Source of the DNA: Quercus robur | Taxonomy: Eukaryota; Streptophyta; Magnoliopsida; Fagales; Fagaceae | Assembly: GCF_932294415.1 (NCBI RefSeq) | Contig: NC_065541.1 | Span: forward strand, 67,114,695 to 67,178,694 | Reading direction: 5' to 3' | Length of the DNA stretch: 64,000 nucleotides | Shown: one piece after another, positions 36,179 to 49,746 of the stretch | Numbering within the stretch: position 1 is the first letter of the stretch | Layout: the number at the start of each line of letters is the position of its first letter | Made by a program: the position numbers and the translations under genes | Notes under the pieces: model-generated | What the model saw: the letters and a program-made list of their open reading frames with translations, nothing else | The model's database searches: none | What the model was told of the DNA's origin: nothing

Positions 36179-37505
36179 CTAGAATTGACCACCCTCAAAT
36201 GTCTGTCCAAATTGCCAATTTCCTGGAACCACGTCGGAGCTAGTGACAGTCCTTCCATCACTGGTGGTGACTTGGAATGAGAGACTTTGTCCATTGAGGT
36301 AGTTATTGCTCTGCCAGTTCTGGCCCCAGTTCCTTGACATGGTTTGCCACCCTGTGTTAGACCCCTTGATGGACACTGATTGAACATCTCCTGCGCCTCC
36401 AACGTTGGTGATCAACACCAAGTTGAAGTAAGAGTGACCATTGATGGTAAACCTTATTCCTCCTTTCTTCACACAGGGGACCCTGTTTTTACCAACACAA
36501 GCAAGTAATTGAGATTAGCATACCAAGCATTTTCATGACGAGTAATGCTAGACAACATTTTTCACTATTGTTGACATGGATTGTTGTGATAGAAGTAGAG
36601 GTTAATGATTCATTCTTGTTGTGTTCATTACCTTCTAAATGCTATGGGAACAATTCCAGCTTTGTATTGAGCAATTTGCAAGAAAGCAGGCTCAGCCAAG
36701 TCAAAGTGTTGAAGAGGAGGATTGCACCACCCACCGTTGTCGTTAGACAAGGCAGAGTTAGGAGGGCAGAAGTTAGTGGCAGTGACGGTGAGAGTACCAG
36801 GGAGACACCATCTGGGATCATCATTGCATCGCATCTCATAACAAGCTCCACAGCTCAAGCCATTGTTGAATAGAGCAGTGCTGAGTGCTGCAGTGTTAGT
36901 CCCATATCCTTGGCTATAAAGATTGCCATACCCACAAGCACCCCCTGCAAGTAATACCAAGATATATAGCCCCATGAGAAACCACTCTCCATAGAACACT
37001 CATTTTAAATGAAACTTATGCTTATGGTTACTTTATGACCAAGTAATATGTTTGACTTGTATACCAACACCCCAAAGCAACCTATTCTAAATGAAACTTA
37101 CGCTGATGGTTACTTTATGACTAAGTAATATGTTGACTTGTATACCAATGCCCTAAAGCAACATAATTTAACTAACTTTTACTTGCTCCCAACTTTTTTC
37201 TTCTAAAAAGAGAAATTCTAAAAAGTGTAATTTATTTGTATATTTGTTGAAAGTTGATTAATGTATCTTTGTATCTGAAAAAAGGATGAAGTTCTAAAAA
37301 GTTGTACATAAACAAATAAGTTAAAAAGTTAAAAGTAAAAGTTGTTGTCAAATAAACACTGAAACTTACCCATTGTGCCAGAAGCGTCTCCCCCACCATA
37401 GAATGTGGCATGACCAGTTACCCACCCTCCATCATCTCCATAAGTGCTTTGGAGGCATAGGGCAAAGACTAGAAGAGAAATGGTGGAGAATGCTGTGATG
37501 GCCAT
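36179..37505 (-). CDS. EXPA8: Alpha-expansin, EXPA8 type
   Basis: Three exons on the minus strand, 37505-37370, 36944-36632 and 36482-36179, join to 250 aa. Expansins are secreted wall-loosening proteins that act on cellulose-xyloglucan contacts during growth. Residues 1-23 are a signal peptide ([20 protein letters not shown]...). The double-psi barrel domain follows, with [27 protein letters not shown] split by intron 1, the Cys set ([21 protein letters not shown]) and the HFD motif in [11 protein letters not shown]. Exon 3 encodes the CBM63-like C-terminal domain with exposed Trp ([16 protein letters not shown]). Length and intron positions are normal for alpha-expansins. EXPA8 rather than another member is inferred from linkage to the bZIP18-type gene. 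Confidence 0.93.
37003..37165. repeat. 82-bp tandem duplication in expansin intron 1
   Basis: Two units start at about 37003 and 37085. Both contain aaatgaaactta, then atggttactttatga, then aagtaatatgtt, then cttgtataccaa. Identity is about 90%, so the duplication is moderately recent and sits wholly in the intron. Confidence 0.8.
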
Positions 37506-37602
37506 TGTGTCTATGCTTGTGTTGAGAGGAAGAGACTAGAGAGAGGGTTTGAAGTTTGAATGGAAAGTGCTTAGTGCTTAGACCAAGGGGAATGGGGATA
37601 TA

Positions 37603-37610
37603 CTTATATA
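37603..37610 (-). promoter_or_regulatory. TATA box of the expansin gene
   Basis: Read on the minus strand this is TATATAAG, 98 bases upstream of the ATG at 37505. Immediately farther upstream lies a G12 run (37621-37632) followed by GTGTGGGGG. Confidence 0.6.
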
Positions 37611-38674
37611 GGAAAGCGGCGGGGGGGGGGGGTGTGGGGGCGTAAAGTTTGGACCTTTGAGGCGTTAGAGAAGTGGGGTCATGTTTTAGAACAAGACAAG
37701 TTATTCATTCTCACATTTGACAAAAGAGCCAAGAACCACAAAAGCGTATTCATATTTTCTGGTCATATACATAATACAAGGATCAAAGTGCACATGCAAA
37801 TGTTCTGGTTAGACTACCAACTGTTTAGCCATATGACCCCACATGCACATGCATTTCTCAACCGTTTTCTTTATCCTTTAATATTTTCCTTCTTATAATT
37901 ATAATATTTTTATGCTTGTTACGTGTGGTTTTTGTGGTATTTACTTCTTCAATGCCTGAGATTATGCAATCAGTTAGCCAACAATTCAGCTATTCAAGGC
38001 CTTTGATTGAGGAGCTCTTGAGGTCACAGAAGTCCAACTTGGTGGGCTACTGATATACCAAACGGAACAGAAGAATAAGGGTCATTTATACATAAAGGAA
38101 TAGTGCATGCTATTTTACACATGTTTTGCACCAATTACTCCGTTTGAGAATGACAATTAACAGATTAACAAGTAGCTCATTAGATGTTTACTAAATTGGA
38201 AATATTGCTGGTGTTTAAAGCCATTTTGTAAATGTTTTACTTTCTCATTGCTGAAAAGTGAAAACCAAACAACAAATTAAAGTAACATTCGGTAAAAAGG
38301 TACCACACGAGCTATCTTAAACCAAGAGGTCGAATTTTTCAGTTCCACGAGTTTGATAATTGATCTGATTGTGTTAATTAATGAGATACGGAATCTGATA
38401 AGAGTTGATGTGCCATGAATAACTCCAAAAAGAATCATATATCATATGTCATACCTAAATAATAATGTAATAATAATCTCACTTACTTACCAACCATATT
38501 AATCTATCTAGTAGTTACATATAGCTCATCATCATCAGGGTTTCTAGATTCGATTGTCGGTTACTTAAACTAATGAACTATCTTGTAAGTAAATTATTAT
38601 TATTATTATTATTATATATGTCATGAATAGCATCAAGACAGTGAATTGTCAATGCAAAACCATATTGATTACTA

Positions 38675-38839
38675 GTAGACATGGCAAAACGGGTTAGAAT
38701 TTTCTGACTCGACCCATTTGACCTGCAACCCAATTGACCCATTTAAAAATGACGTGTTTTGACCCATGACCTGTTTTGACTCGCGACCCGATTGACCTGA
38801 CCCGAATTCGACCCAACCCGCCCGTTTTGCCATGTCTAC
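38675..38839. mobile_element. MITE with perfect 19-bp terminal inverted repeats
   Basis: The left end gtagacatggcaaaacggg (38675-38693) is the exact reverse complement of 38821-38839. The 165-bp element is built of short gacccgattgacc-like motifs. A partial relative ends at 39338 (cccgttttgccacgtct) and shares these motifs. I could not see a clear target duplication. Confidence 0.75.
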
Positions 38840-39850
38840 CAACGTTGATTAGATTGAGATTGAGGTGTAATTCTTATAAAATATTTACTTATTCTTCTTT
38901 ACTTTATATGTTATGTACTCTATTATAGTTTGTCATTCTTTACTTGCCACCTTCATTTTCTCTTCCTACTTTAAACAAATCGAAAATTATACCAAAATTA
39001 GCTTCTAGAAGCTGGAACAAGAGTTGCGCCAAATTTGGGTATCAAGTGTTTAGTGGTAATTGGTAAATACTAACAGTATCACCAGTAAGAATCTAATCAC
39101 AGTTAAGGAACTCAGAAACAATTAACAGATTGCATCTATTTCAAAAAAAAAAAAAAAAAAAAAAAAACTTGTTTGAAAATTATGAGTTAATTCGACCCGT
39201 TCCGCGACCCGACTCAACCCGCGACCCGATTGACCTGCAACCCAATTGACTCGTTTAAAAATGACCTGTTTTGACCGACGGCCCGATTAACTTGCAAACC
39301 CAATTGACCTGACCTGATCCTCCCGTTTTGCCACGTCTATTGACTAGTGTCATGGGGTTGTCACTTGGACACGTGGTTACTTCTGATATAAATTAAGAAG
39401 TGATTGTTAGTTAGTTATTCTAATGATTCATTATAGAATTTTTAGAGATTAATTATGGGAGTAGCATATGTCATATCATATGACCTTTTTTTTAGTCATA
39501 ATTATTTTTCCACAATAATTTAACATTCTTTTTTATATCTCATCTAATCAATACTTTGTTCTTATTTGACAAAGTAAGGAGGGTTTGAATATCTATAGGG
39601 CCTACCATGTTAGTAGCACATGCAAGTCCCGATCTTCGCGGTCCCCTGTATCCATGCACATCATTTTCAAATAAACTTTGGGATGCTTTCGTTTTCTAAC
39701 CCAATATTTAAAAAAATAAAAGTTGGAATAAACAAACAAAACATATATATAGTAGATTATGACTTGCAGATAATAAAATCAAAATGAACAATCAGGCTGC
39801 TGCGGTTACAATTTTTTCTCCTTAATTTGTGTTAATATCATGTTATTGAG

Positions 39851-40014
39851 TAAGTCTAGTGGTACAAACTTTTCCTCAGTTTTGCCACAATTTTGTTACG
39901 TGACAACTCGTGAGTGGTGAAATCATGGATCTACACAGACCCACTATTTTATCATGAGTTACAACATAGCAAAATTGTGACAAAATTGTGAAAAAGTTTG
40001 TGACACTAGACTTA
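39851..40014. mobile_element. MITE with taagtctagtg ends
   Basis: The left end taagtctagtggtacaaact and the inverted right end taagtctagtgtcacaaact match at 18 of 20 bases. The interior is rich in inverted ttgccacaattttgt-type motifs. 164 bp, non-coding. Confidence 0.7.
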
Positions 40015-40728
40015 CTTCACATTATCAGAAGAAAATGGGACGTGGAGAAAAAATGAAGCATTTCTCTTTCACCCTTAATTACATTTTACTCCCTCTCCAA
40101 ATCTTCCAACTTGTCTCTTATGTATGGGAATATTATAGAGGTGGGATTTTTTTTTGGGTAGAATCAACGATTTGTATGATTTATGAAGTATCATATTTTC
40201 CCTTTTTTTTTTAGAAGATAATATGAGCAAGGCTTTTATTATTTTTTTTTTCTTTCTCTATTTTGAATATTAAATATGCAATAAAATGAAGAAGATCCAA
40301 CGTGATTTGATTCCACCAAATTTCGGTGTCAAGTCAAAATCTATGGCTTTACTATTATATGTCAAAGTCTCAAATAAAATCAAAATGACACACCTTTTCT
40401 TACTTTGATGGATGATGGGAGAAATATTAATTATGTGTGAAAGAAGAAAGAATAAGCTACACCTTACGTTAATAAGGTCTAAATTTTAAGGTATTTTAAA
40501 GAATATAAAGCCTGCTGTAATGCTCTTACCTTTTAGAGATTTGAGACGAAAAAGAGTTCAATCCAAGAAATAATACACGCAATTGATTAAGGATAACATC
40601 TCATGAAATGAAGTTTTGCCGACAGCAGTTGTTTAATGACAATTAATGGTAATTTGGTCTTTCTTTATGGATTCTCTACTTGTTATAACAACTGAATTAT
40701 AAAAGATTAAAGTTCTATTTATTTATTT

Positions 40729-40800
40729 AAATCTCCTATCTTTTTTTTCTTTTCTTTTCTTTTTTTGCTTTTTTTTTTTTGGAGAAACAAATCTCCTATC
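40729..40800. repeat. TSD-flanked T-tract micro-insertion
   Basis: A perfect 12-base repeat, aaatctcctatc, at 40729-40740 and 40789-40800 flanks a 48-base insert. The insert is a T tract broken by single C and GC bases and ends GGAGAAAC. On the other strand it starts GTTTCTCC and runs into A. Confidence 0.82.
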
Positions 40801-42556
40801 TACTTTGCTTGGGCCAAACTCGTTCTATATATATTACAATTTTTTTTTTTTTTTTTCATTTATGTGTTTTGTTGTTGGGTGGCTTTATAAGAACCAGCAA
40901 TTTGAGCCGCATGAAGCAGATTTATTGCTATGATATATACACACACTAATAAAAAGGATCAAAATTTGGGTCCAATAGTTCCAAAAGAACTTGTATGGGG
41001 ACAAGGTTGATCAAACTTGAAATGAGATCCACAAAAGGCATGTGGATATTTTATCCAAAATGTTGTCTGTTAGGCACAAATGAAAGTGCCCTTCACAAGG
41101 GATTGTCTAGTAGTCCCAGTAGTGAGAGACTTAAGAACCCCTAGACATAGGAAGGACCATCGACAAGAGGGGCTTCGTATGGTCACTTTCAAATGGCAAT
41201 TAATGATATTGGTCACGTACAATAGCCACACACAGTTCCCACATGAGTTTCCAATATGATGCAAATTCTGACTGCAGGGTCCAACCCCTTCCATGTGCAT
41301 TTAAATGGTCTGCTCAGAGTGTAGGCCATTCATGACCCTTGTAAGGCGACATCTTGGTTAGGTATCATATGTGATGCATGCATTTAGCTCTACTTTTATG
41401 CAACTGATGAAAGAATTTGTTGCACAAGGTAAAAAAATTACTTTTCTGAAAGAATTGATGGATAACCTTTTCGAAAGTGAAGGGAGAAACAAACTGCATT
41501 GATTTCTTTCACCTTTGAAGCACTTTTATTGAATAAAATGTGCAGGTCTTTCCTTCTAACAGTTCCAAGGAAAAAGAGCAATAGAAGAGGAAAATCAAGC
41601 TCCTCTTGATTGCTCTTCTTATTTCATTGTCAACAAGAAGTTCAGAAAGATCCTAAGTATTTGATTCCCTTTTGTTATTTAATATTAATTAATTGTTGGT
41701 GTTAGAGATAATATGACCCAAGAGACCCATGCATCCTTATGTAGCCGCTCAAGGACTTTCCACTGTGGATGTAAGTCATCAAGCTGAACCATGTTAATTT
41801 TGGCTTTTTCATGTTAAACAACCACTAACGTTAGCATAGCCATTCGAGATATTAGTGCATCGATGCATTTTTCATCCACCTATGACATTTTAACTTGCTA
41901 ACTCATTTTCCAACAATTGGTGTCAACTATCATCACCGACTATTGTCATTTGATACCACCAACATTTATCTAATGTGTTCTAACCTAGTAACGTTCTAGG
42001 TTCACAATCTTAGATTCCAAATTCAAACTTCCACATTGAGTTTAAGGGGATGTATGTGACATTATCATCCAAGAGGCCCAAACTCATTGTAAGCCTATGT
42101 ATCCATGTACATGTAGAGCAACTAATCATAACCCTACTTGTAGTGCAAATATTACAGCTCCAGGGTTAATTACTATTGAATAGATCAAATGTAATTCCGC
42201 TTATTAAATTTCACTTATGATTAGATTAATGTGTAGGTTTGAGACAAGTTTAGATTTTTTTTTTCCCAAATATAAATAGTATTGTTTGGGATAGAGTCCT
42301 AGAATTTATTATGGTTTGGTAATAATTAGTATGTAAAATATTTAGAGGGTTAAGGTTTAGAAATAATTTTCCCAAGAGAGAGAAGGGAGGGGTAGGGTTT
42401 AGAAATTGACTTGAGTGTTAATTTAATAAGTGGACTTTTGATTTGAACAATTAACCACTGAAGATCAAATTTGCAATGATTCAAACCTTTTATAAGGTTT
42501 ATTAGCATTTTCCTTAAAGCCAAACAAACTTGATCACATGTACACGTGACAATAAT

Positions 42557-42693
42557 GTCATTTCAAAATTGTTGATGATATGTTCAATTAATTTCTGATA
42601 AATCAAACATTTTGTTAGTATGTCCAGTAAAAAATAAATGGATTAATCATGTGAGATGTGACGTGCACATATCATCAACAATTTTGAAATGAC
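42557..42693. repeat. 26-bp perfect inverted repeat
   Basis: Arms 42557-42582 (gtcatttcaaaattgttgat...) and 42668-42693 are exact reverse complements, separated by 85 bases. This could be a small foldback element or MITE. Confidence 0.75.
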
Positions 42694-44096
42694 ACAAATG
42701 TTAAAGTTCTAAATTAATATTTATCACATCTCTCATATGAAACTGACACATTGCCATTCCTAATTCAAACTACCAATTACTCGGAGTGACTTACATCATA
42801 AAGTGACTAGTGTGTAGTGTCTAGTAGTAGTCCATATTAAGCAGTGGATTTAGTTTTTTTTTTTTTTTGGGTGTCCCACAATTGTAGGTACATGCACCTG
42901 CTGAAAGGATATATTGCATAAAGTAAAAAGTTTTATCTTTATGGGACTATTGATGGATACCCTTCTTTCCTATGAAGATAAACAGTATGCTTTTTGACTT
43001 CTTTCACCAGTTGAAGCTCTTCCTTCCGTTGAATATGAATGTGAACTGTGAAGGTCATTTTCTTTGAAAACCTGATCTGGGTTTGATCTCCACTAGTCTT
43101 AATAGCTAGAAAAGCAGCTGCCTTGTTTTTCTATGGGAGCTGCTTTATTTCTCTCAGGAATGCTGATTTTCCAACGTGAAGACTGGGAAATTTTGTTAAG
43201 TTGTGGAAAGTTAACATTTACTGTTTTGGAAAGTTTGTAAAGTTGTGGACCATCAGGTTTGAATTTGTATATCATGGCCAACAAAAAGGATGTGATTTTC
43301 AAAGGAAACGCACACATGGTAGGTTAACATTCCTTTTAGTCGTTAGTCGATCTATATTTTACGTGAGTTATTTTTATTTTTATTTTTTTGATGGCGCGTA
43401 TTATGCAGTGATTACATACATATTTCTATCCATAATTTTTATTCAAATATATGTAACATATATTAACACACATATAATATATTCATAATTCAAAGTTCCA
43501 AAATTTTCATTCAATACTGTACTTTTGTCATTGACACTGCCAAACAAGAGACAAAATAAGAGTACAACCTTTCCCTCCGAAACTGGGTTTGGATTATGTT
43601 TAACGGAATTCATGTTTTCATCCTCTCCTACCTATCTCCAAATTAATTTAGGATTAAAAAATTGAAAACAAAAAGTACAGCTTATATTCAAAGTCTGACA
43701 CCATATAGTGCTTCAGCTCGAAGTCAATTGATTATAAATACATCAGGATTTAATAACAGTCATGCTACCTTGCTCTTCAAGTTTTTATTGGCACTGATTA
43801 CGCATTCAGATACATCAGAATTGCCTCTCGCATTTGCTATTCAATCCATCTCTATTTGCTTTGGTTCTTAAGTTTTAACTCTGCTTTTTTGGGGTGGGGA
43901 GAGGGGGGATCACGTCCACCATATTTCCCTTTTGTTTTAGGGTGAGAAAACCACCACAATTCACAACATTATAACATGACCACAATAGATAGCCATAGAA
44001 GTTCACAACCGAGTCAGTTACTTTCAGGGCCAACATCATATAACTGTTATAACTCTAACCTAAAACAAAATGTTTCTCTGCCATGATGATGGCAAT

Positions 44097-44133
<37 letters not shown>

Positions 44134-44477
44134 TCACAGGTTGCATAACAAACAGATTTTTTTTTTTTCCCTTAGAAATATGATTTTAAACAACAACATA
44201 AAGAACAGAATATTGAGAAGTGCCTGGCATGAAATGCTGCATCTTTCTAATCATTGGAAAGCCCTCTATTTCCAAAAGAAAAAGCCCCAAAAACTCAAGA
44301 TTTGGAATGGAATGGGAGAGAACTCATGAGTGTATAAGACCTGAAAAAGCTACTAAAATTTAAAAGCCAGTTGATTTAAAAGAATTAAATTCAAATAAAT
44401 AATACCTTCGGCTGTCAATATGTCAGTCTATGAACAATCCAACAAATACGGCCACGTGGAGGTTGGCAAAATTTGCA

Positions 44478-47400
44478 TCAAAATGAGTTGCTGCTTTCAC
44501 TTACAGAAATGGAAGTGCCTTCAGGTTTAACCATATGGGACCCTCTTCCACTGATATCAAGCCCCTGCAACCGGCCAAGAGGATCCTGCTGCAACATATC
44601 TGTGAAGGCGTGTGAGTGGGCTGCAGCAAGCAGGGGCTGATGGGCTGTTGATGAATTAGACTGGAATTGATGAAATGGTGATGGCATTTGAACGTTCTGG
44701 GGGTCACCTGGCTGAGGTTGTGGCTGATGTGAAAAGAAGGAAGATGAAGGATATGAAACATGATGCATTCCCAAATTGTAAGTAGTATCATTGTGTGTCA
44801 TTATTTCTCCGGTTGCAATCTTGAGCCTCTCAACTTCCTTCTTCAATGCTTCATTTAAAGCTGTTTGGGAACAGTCATACAAAGTGCATTGCCACTTAGC
44901 AAATTTTCTTGCCATTTTACATAGAACAGGTAACACACATTGACAATAATAGATGGCTAGAAGTCAGAAGTAGATTGGTAAGATCCTTTGCACCTATTAG
45001 ATTAGCAATGTGAGGTAATAGTAGGAAAAAGAGGGACCAATTAAATATCCATAGAAAGTAAATTATTGCATTGGTATATAACATGGATCAGCACCAAAGG
45101 TACTTCATCTTTAGCAGGCATCAAAAGAGAAAATAACATAGAGCCAGTTTCAGCACTTCTGTAACATCAACCATCAAACAAAGATAATAATGCACTGGCA
45201 GCACCGCTCACTTGTGATACAGGTGATCAGTGGAAATACTAAATATTCAAGAAAAGGTGCACAAAAAAGAGAACATAGATTGACCTCTAGCATGGATATA
45301 ATTTTTATCAGAAAAGGAAGACATTTATTTTTCAAAACTACCATGAATGATGCGTACCATCACGTAACTGAGCTTGTTGTTCCATAGCTTGTAACCGAAG
45401 CTTAAGCTCTGTATTTTCAGTACTCAGGCCTGTTGTATCTCTCTAAAAGATAACACAAAGAAAAAAGACACAAAGCCAACAGTTAAATGTCCATGAAAAA
45501 GAACTCTGACAAAATACATAGACAACAAAACCTAAAACAAAAGTTTTTGGATCATTAGAATCATGAAAGGAATACATGCGGCCAAAACTGACTAGTTTGT
45601 TGGGAATAAGGCTTTGTTGTTGTTGTAGGATCATGTAAAGATACTACAGAAGGATAAATAACTCACTGGGGCATATAACCTTCATGAGAGGGACTTTGTA
45701 GTAATCTCCCCACCCTGAAAGTTAGATGTGTTAATAAAGAAAAAGCCTCTGTTGTGGTCAAATCCTCCACCCACCCCCTGATTTTCTCTGTTGTTTGTCA
45801 CACAGTTGCACTTGCATCTAGGACCAAGCAACAAAGCCAATCACACATACTGGTATGGCACAAAGTCAAAAACAAGTTGTCTCCATATCCATGGTTGATG
45901 TGATACTTCTTCAGATACTTCCATTTGCATATCCAATAGGACCAAAACTAGATAAGCATATTGCTTTTAACTTTTAGCAATGTACCAAATATTTCTGAAA
46001 TACTCCGGGACATTTATAGGACACAGCTTGAACATTAGTATCGTTTTGTGGTTTATAACTATGTTGTCAACACATTTCCTTTTAGATTCCCATCAGTTGA
46101 TATATAAATTAGGCAATGAAACTAGAGTAGAGGGTACCAATAATGACCATTTTTATTTCTTCCTTTTTTTGCTTGGTAAGACATAAACCTAAGACCAGAA
46201 AAACCGCACCCCATCTCTTAGCAGTTACCAACTTAACACTTGAGCTAAAGCCCCCTTGATCAGCCTTTATGCATTAACTTTTTTTGAAAAGTAATAGAAT
46301 TTTATTGCAAATGAAAAGGATTACTTTATGTTCATGATGATGAACATAAAGCACCTTGATGGATTACTTTATGCATGAATTTAAAGCATACAATATGCAT
46401 ACAACTGGAAGAAAAAAAAGGGCAAAAGTACAAAACTACTACAAATTGGTTCGTGCATCATGGCGAAGGGAGTCTATGCATCCATGTGAACAGGAAAAAA
46501 ATTGTCATTGAGCAGGTCAGAGTATTTCAATAAGAACCTGAAACAGAGTTAGTTGTGCAGAAAGAGTCGTTGCTTCCGTTTGAAGGGTTTGAACTTTTCT
46601 CTCAAGTTCTAATATGTAACGAGCTTTCCTCTCTTTTGAGCGAGCAGCAGACTGTCGATTTGCCAATATCCTGTACAAAAAATGTTGTTAAATTGTATGC
46701 TTTAAGTGTAGACCCAAATAAAACAGATGTTGGTGTTTCAAACAAAAATCACAATCAACACTATGAAAGAGATGTTTAACCTTACTAAAGAACAAGATAT
46801 TTTAATTTATTCTCATCAAGCACCAGCTCAAAAATTCTAAGATTATAAAAGAGAATTTCATTTAGTGTACAAGTGAATTAACTTTATAAAACAGTATTTG
46901 AATCTTCCTAGAGAACCAAATGTTAGGATTTCTTCCCTTAAAGCTCTGCCTAAAAATATAGTTCTGTAAGCTTTTGTGGAATATAACTTTCATCAATTGT
47001 TCAAATATTGAATGGACAAAACAAAGTTCAACAACTGGTGCACAACATTAAACCTGGTCATAAAAATTAGTTTTTTTTTTTTTTTTTGGTTCCCTTTCTC
47101 TTATGGCAGAATGGGGCCTTCAAACAAAGGAACAACAGAAGCAGTGACCAGAATAACATCAGTCAGCCATTTGAATGACTTATTGAAGGACAGTGCAGAC
47201 TTTCCGAAATACCAAATTTCACTTTCAAGGTATATGTAATCAATGCTCTTCATTATTTTGCTCAAGTTTTAGAAAGACTTATGCTATTGGCTACAAACAT
47301 GGAACATTTTCAGAAGTTCCAACTCATATGTCATAGACTGCGGCATTCAAAATATATGAAGAAACCACATGATTATGTTCCAAGTGTCAACCCGATCCCA

Positions 47401-48333
47401 TTGGCTCATCTTAATTGCATGTACAGCTACATGTTTCAAATTCCAGTAAATGCAAGTAAAGTAGTAATTAGTAAACCATAAATGCAAGCGAGTCAGCAAC
47501 TCAAAATAGGCCAAATCTCCAAAATAGATATTACCACATTGACTTTGAGATAACAAACAAAAACCTACAAATTCCACGTTGAGATCAACTTGGATTACCC
47601 CTATTAAACTTGTGACTTCAATATTAGCTGGAATGTATCATTGAAAAAAAAGAGAAAGAAACCCAACTTTTAGTTTTCATAAGGAACCCTTTAGCCTAAA
47701 GGCCTAGACTTTATCATTGCAGCAAAATAGAAAAGATCCCAACCCAACAATGAGAACCCAATTCTGAAATGAAAAAAGTCAAAATTTTGAGAAGTGAAAA
47801 CAGCAATTCAGTGTGACCCAGAAAGCCAATGTTGTTAAAAGAGGTGGATAAAACGTGTGAGAGAGAGAGAGAGAGAGAAACCTCTTGGCTCGTTTGGGAT
47901 CAACGGTCCACAATTCAGCGAGCTTATCAGGAGCCATTGCTTTCTTGGCCTCTATGCTATCCATCAAATTGAGGGCACCCCCATCCACCGAATTGCTATG
48001 TCTATGCCTCGTCCTCGAGCTTTGCTCTGCTTCTCCTTCTTCACCCGCATTGTCGGGTTTGGTTACGGAGCCGTGTCCGTCGGGTCTGGATCCAAGCTTC
48101 TCAATATCCATGTAGGTACAAAACAGGTCATCCTCGTCGAAACCCGCGGCGGAGGAAGGCCCACCATCGAAGCCCAGATCGAGGTCGTCTGGGATCCGGA
48201 AATGGACCTCGGAGTGGGCCCGGCGGTGGTGCCCGGCACGCAACGGGTTTGATAAACCCATATCGGAATCGGGTTGTTGTTGTTGTTGTTGGGTCTGAGA
48301 GATTGGCGGGTTTTTCGGAGTCGGATGATCCAT
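44478..48333 (-). CDS. bZIP18: Group I bZIP transcription factor, bZIP18 type
   Basis: Four exons on the minus strand, 48333-47882, 46670-46538, 45442-45358 and 44860-44478, join to 350 aa. It is a nuclear DNA-binding dimer of the VIP1/RSG/bZIP18 class. The N-terminus has a six-Gln run and [35 protein letters not shown] and [10 protein letters not shown] follow; RAHSEV and HSNSVDG are the kind of phospho-sites bound by 14-3-3 proteins in this class. The basic region [15 protein letters not shown] has Lys where most bZIPs have Arg, a group I trait. The zipper runs through [21 protein letters not shown] across exons 2-4. The basic region is cut by intron 1 after KRAKR, as in relatives. The tail carries [10 protein letters not shown]. 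No break is seen. Tandem linkage to the EXPA8-type gene supports the name. Confidence 0.94.
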
Positions 48334-48919
48334 TTTGGGGTTGGGTGATTTTAGAGTGTTTATTCGTCTTCTACACTCATCATCGTCACATTTTCATGCT
48401 TTTGGACACGGTCATGGTTTTTATTACAAAAGTGTGGACCCCAGATAAAGCGATGTCGTTTTCCTTTTTTGTCTATCAACCGGCTAATCCGCCTATTATT
48501 ATGTCTCATCCGAACTGGCATTTGGCAGAGGATTGGGAAAATTTGTGTTTTGGGATTGGGACACCACTAATTTTGGGTCTCCATGTTTTTGGGTTCATTG
48601 TAATAAGACCTGCTGACTGTTTAAATTGTGTAATTATATAACTTGGGCTTCAATTTAAGTTCTTATTAACAATTTAACACAAAAGAAGACTGGACTGAGC
48701 CTAACTCATTGGTACATGGCCCAATGGCCCCAATCCATGTTTAATAATCGTCAGTTTGTCACTAGTGGGAGATGTAGAAAGAGATGCCCAACACAGTTTA
48801 TCAGTATCTTTTTATTTTTTATTTTATTTTTTTTTTTTTTATAATCATGAAAATAGCACCACCCTTCGTTGTACTTTCCTTGGCTAATGTACTTAACTGC
48901 TGCTATATTATATAGGAAA

Positions 48920-49098
48920 AAGTTAACAAATGCCAAAGCAATTAAGCATTTGTTTAGAAAATATTTTTAGAAATTTTTATTGAATAAAAAAAGTAATTGA
49001 TTTTAATGACAACTTTTTATATTTCTATGAAAATAGTATCAAAATTTTTCTAAACTTGTGCATTAACAAATTCTCTAAGGGCGCTCATTAACATGACC
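48920..49098. mobile_element. MITE of the gttaac-ended family
   Basis: The left end aagttaacaaatgcc and the right end agggcgctcattaacatgac are approximate inverted repeats. The centre (tttctatgaaaatagtatca, then aaatttttct) matches the other copies in the window. Confidence 0.55.
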
Positions 49099-49746
49099 CA
49101 TATATATAATTGCTCTATCTCATAAGACAAGAAACTTGGTTTAAGTGCTAGGACTTTAGGGAGAACGATTTGGTAATAGTATCATGAAATCCATGATTGG
49201 TACACTAGGGAATCCGGTTATGCATGAGCCGAGTCTAGTATTGGAGCTTGTTCGATATTAGAGCTTGCTAGAGATTCCCTTCCCATGTGGGTGAAGACAA
49301 TGCATATGAGGTCAATAAAATGAGAATTGGTGGGAGATGGAGATCTACTGAAACCTAGTGCCACATGGGTCTCGCACATAGGGAGAGCTTTGCCACATTG
49401 GGCACCTACCTACACGTGAGGCCTAGTAAGGGAGAAAGTATACCCTATATTGGGTATATGCAGCATTTCCCTTACAACAAGTTGTGCCCACCTATTGTGA
49501 GAGAGATAATATATATACCTGATACAGTGTATAATTCTTCATGGAAGGAAGGCATTATTGCCCTATAAGGCTAGCCCTGGATGATGGGACGCCTCCTAAT
49601 GAGATAGTATAGATTGGCCATGACTTTCTTGGTTGATCTTAATGCATAGTGTCGTTGTGAGGTTAGGTGTACCATATCGTGGCCAGTCCTACCTTTGGCG
49701 TGCTTCCACTTATACCCTCATGCATAGTTCATACCTCCCACGGTTG

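Larger units (their letters stand above)
37511..44477. other. Gene-free interval between expansin and bZIP genes
   Basis: Nearly 7 kb with no recognised protein. Contents: the expansin promoter, an ATT microsatellite near 38597, MITEs at 38675-38839 and 39851-40014, a partial relative at about 39185-39338, a TSD-flanked T-tract insertion at 40729-40800, a 26-bp inverted repeat at 42557-42693 and a GT/GA tract near 44096-44133. Confidence 0.5.

Noticed and set aside
43662-43871. 69-codon frame between expansin and bZIP genes
   Set aside because: No similarity or supporting structure; expected by chance in a 7-kb interval.
47857-48252. 131-codon plus-strand frame
   Set aside because: Antisense shadow of bZIP exon 1.
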